Assembly (NCBI GenBank): GCA_964531735.1
Contig: CAZHGD010000249.1
Span: forward strand, 1-6,421
Source of the DNA: CAZHGD01 sp964531735
GTDB lineage: Bacteria; Armatimonadota; UBA10988
Length of the DNA: 6,421 bases
Direction of reading: 5' to 3'
The notes beneath the pieces are model-generated. The model saw only the letters and a program-made list of their open reading frames with translations, did no database searches and was not told the DNA's origin. Position 1 is the first letter of the stretch. Each line of letters opens with the position of its first letter. The position numbers and the translations under genes were made by a program. This document shows, in pieces, positions 6,300 to 6,421 of the stretch.

Positions 6300-6314
6300 C
6301 ACTGCCGGGCAGTG
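6300..6314. repeat. 15-bp palindrome with one central base, upstream of the reductase
   Basis: CACTGCC (6300-6306), central G, GGCAGTG (6308-6314): perfect 7-bp arms. It directly abuts the larger inverted repeat at 6315-6359 and lies 58-72 bp before the reductase ATG, a position suited to an operator. It could also be half of a terminator or REP-like unit. Confidence 0.5.
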
Positions 6315-6359
6315 GCCGGCCAGACCAAGCCAGCGATCGCCAGGAGTGGTCTGGCCGGC
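6315..6359. repeat. 13-bp perfect inverted repeat with 19-nt loop
   Basis: GCCGGCCAGACCA (6315-6327) and TGGTCTGGCCGGC (6347-6359) are exact reverse complements. The loop (6328-6346) holds a further 8-bp palindrome, GCGATCGC (6333-6340). No T-run follows on either strand. It may be the end-of-transcript hairpin of a minus-strand gene beyond the right edge, a regulatory element of the reductase leader, or a dispersed palindromic repeat. Confidence 0.6.
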
Positions 6360-6421
6360 GGACGACGCTAAGCAGCGATCCCGAGAAAATGTCGCCCAGG
6401 CAAGAATCGCCTGTGAGGCAC
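6360..6421. other. Right-edge stretch without a supported gene; composition differs from the rest
   Basis: Less G+C-rich than the genes, with AAAAT at 6386-6390 and a small inverted repeat CAGGC/GCCTG (6397-6401 and 6409-6413). A minus-strand frame is open from the edge to TAG at 6370-6368, but only half its codons end in G or C, so I do not call it a gene end. It may be promoter DNA of the reductase or the edge of a dispersed repeat. Confidence 0.35.

Noticed and set aside
5331..6302. Reductase start at GTG 6302
   Set aside because: It lies within the 6300-6314 palindrome, has no clear ribosome binding site, and adds 20 residues before the normal barrel start; ATG 6242 has GAGG at a suitable distance.
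5376..6371. Plus-strand open frame (331 codons) opposite the aldo/keto reductase
   Set aside because: The minus strand carries the full AKR tetrad and cofactor motif, so this is a shadow frame.
6368..6421. C-terminal end of a minus-strand gene entering from the right edge
   Set aside because: The open frame to TAG is only 17 codons, with about half of third positions G/C, unlike every real gene here; no motif is visible.

Overview
The window is about two-thirds G+C, with strong G/C preference at codon third positions. It holds five clear genes: two type IV pilin-like (pseudopilin) genes, a TolB-type beta-propeller protein, a cytosolic-looking six-hairpin (alpha/alpha-barrel) glycosidase and an aldo/keto reductase. 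The pseudopilins share a very characteristic N-terminus (FTLIELLVVIAIIAILAAI, then LFPVFAKAREKARQSSC) and a late H-X9-DG motif. From memory, multicopy genes of this kind are typical of Armatimonadota and are also found in Planctomycetes/Lentisphaerae-like lineages. My best guess is an Armatimonadota-type free-living, glycan-degrading bacterium, at moderate confidence.

Layout: positions 1-55 may be the last codons of an upstream secreted protein, followed by about 390 bp without a supported gene but rich in small inverted repeats. Pseudopilin 1 (449-1108, +) is broken by one in-frame TAG at 701-703; the rest of its frame, including the H-X9-DG motif, is intact. A strong stem-loop at 1144-1178 follows it, then the propeller gene (1255-2490, +). 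The propeller converges on the glycosidase (2545-4473, -) with a 54-bp gap. The glycosidase diverges from pseudopilin 2 (4628-5314, +) across 154 bp carrying an inverted repeat and a weak promoter match. Pseudopilin 2 converges, with only 16 bp between stop codons, on the aldo/keto reductase (5331-6242, -). The reductase leader carries two abutting inverted repeats at 6300-6359.

Taken together: the glycosidase, the propeller (which has histidines recalling those of PL22 oligogalacturonate lyases) and the reductase fit an intracellular sugar-processing locus. The pseudopilins are envelope or secreted-fibre type proteins that occur beside such genes. No pilus or secretion machinery, transporter, regulator, mobile element, CRISPR array, tRNA or rRNA was recognised. 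The points most worth a second look are the amber-interrupted pseudopilin, the folded leader with an orphan Shine-Dalgarno at 1144-1208, the tandem inverted repeats at 6300-6359, and the two carbohydrate-type proteins whose exact activities I cannot assign.
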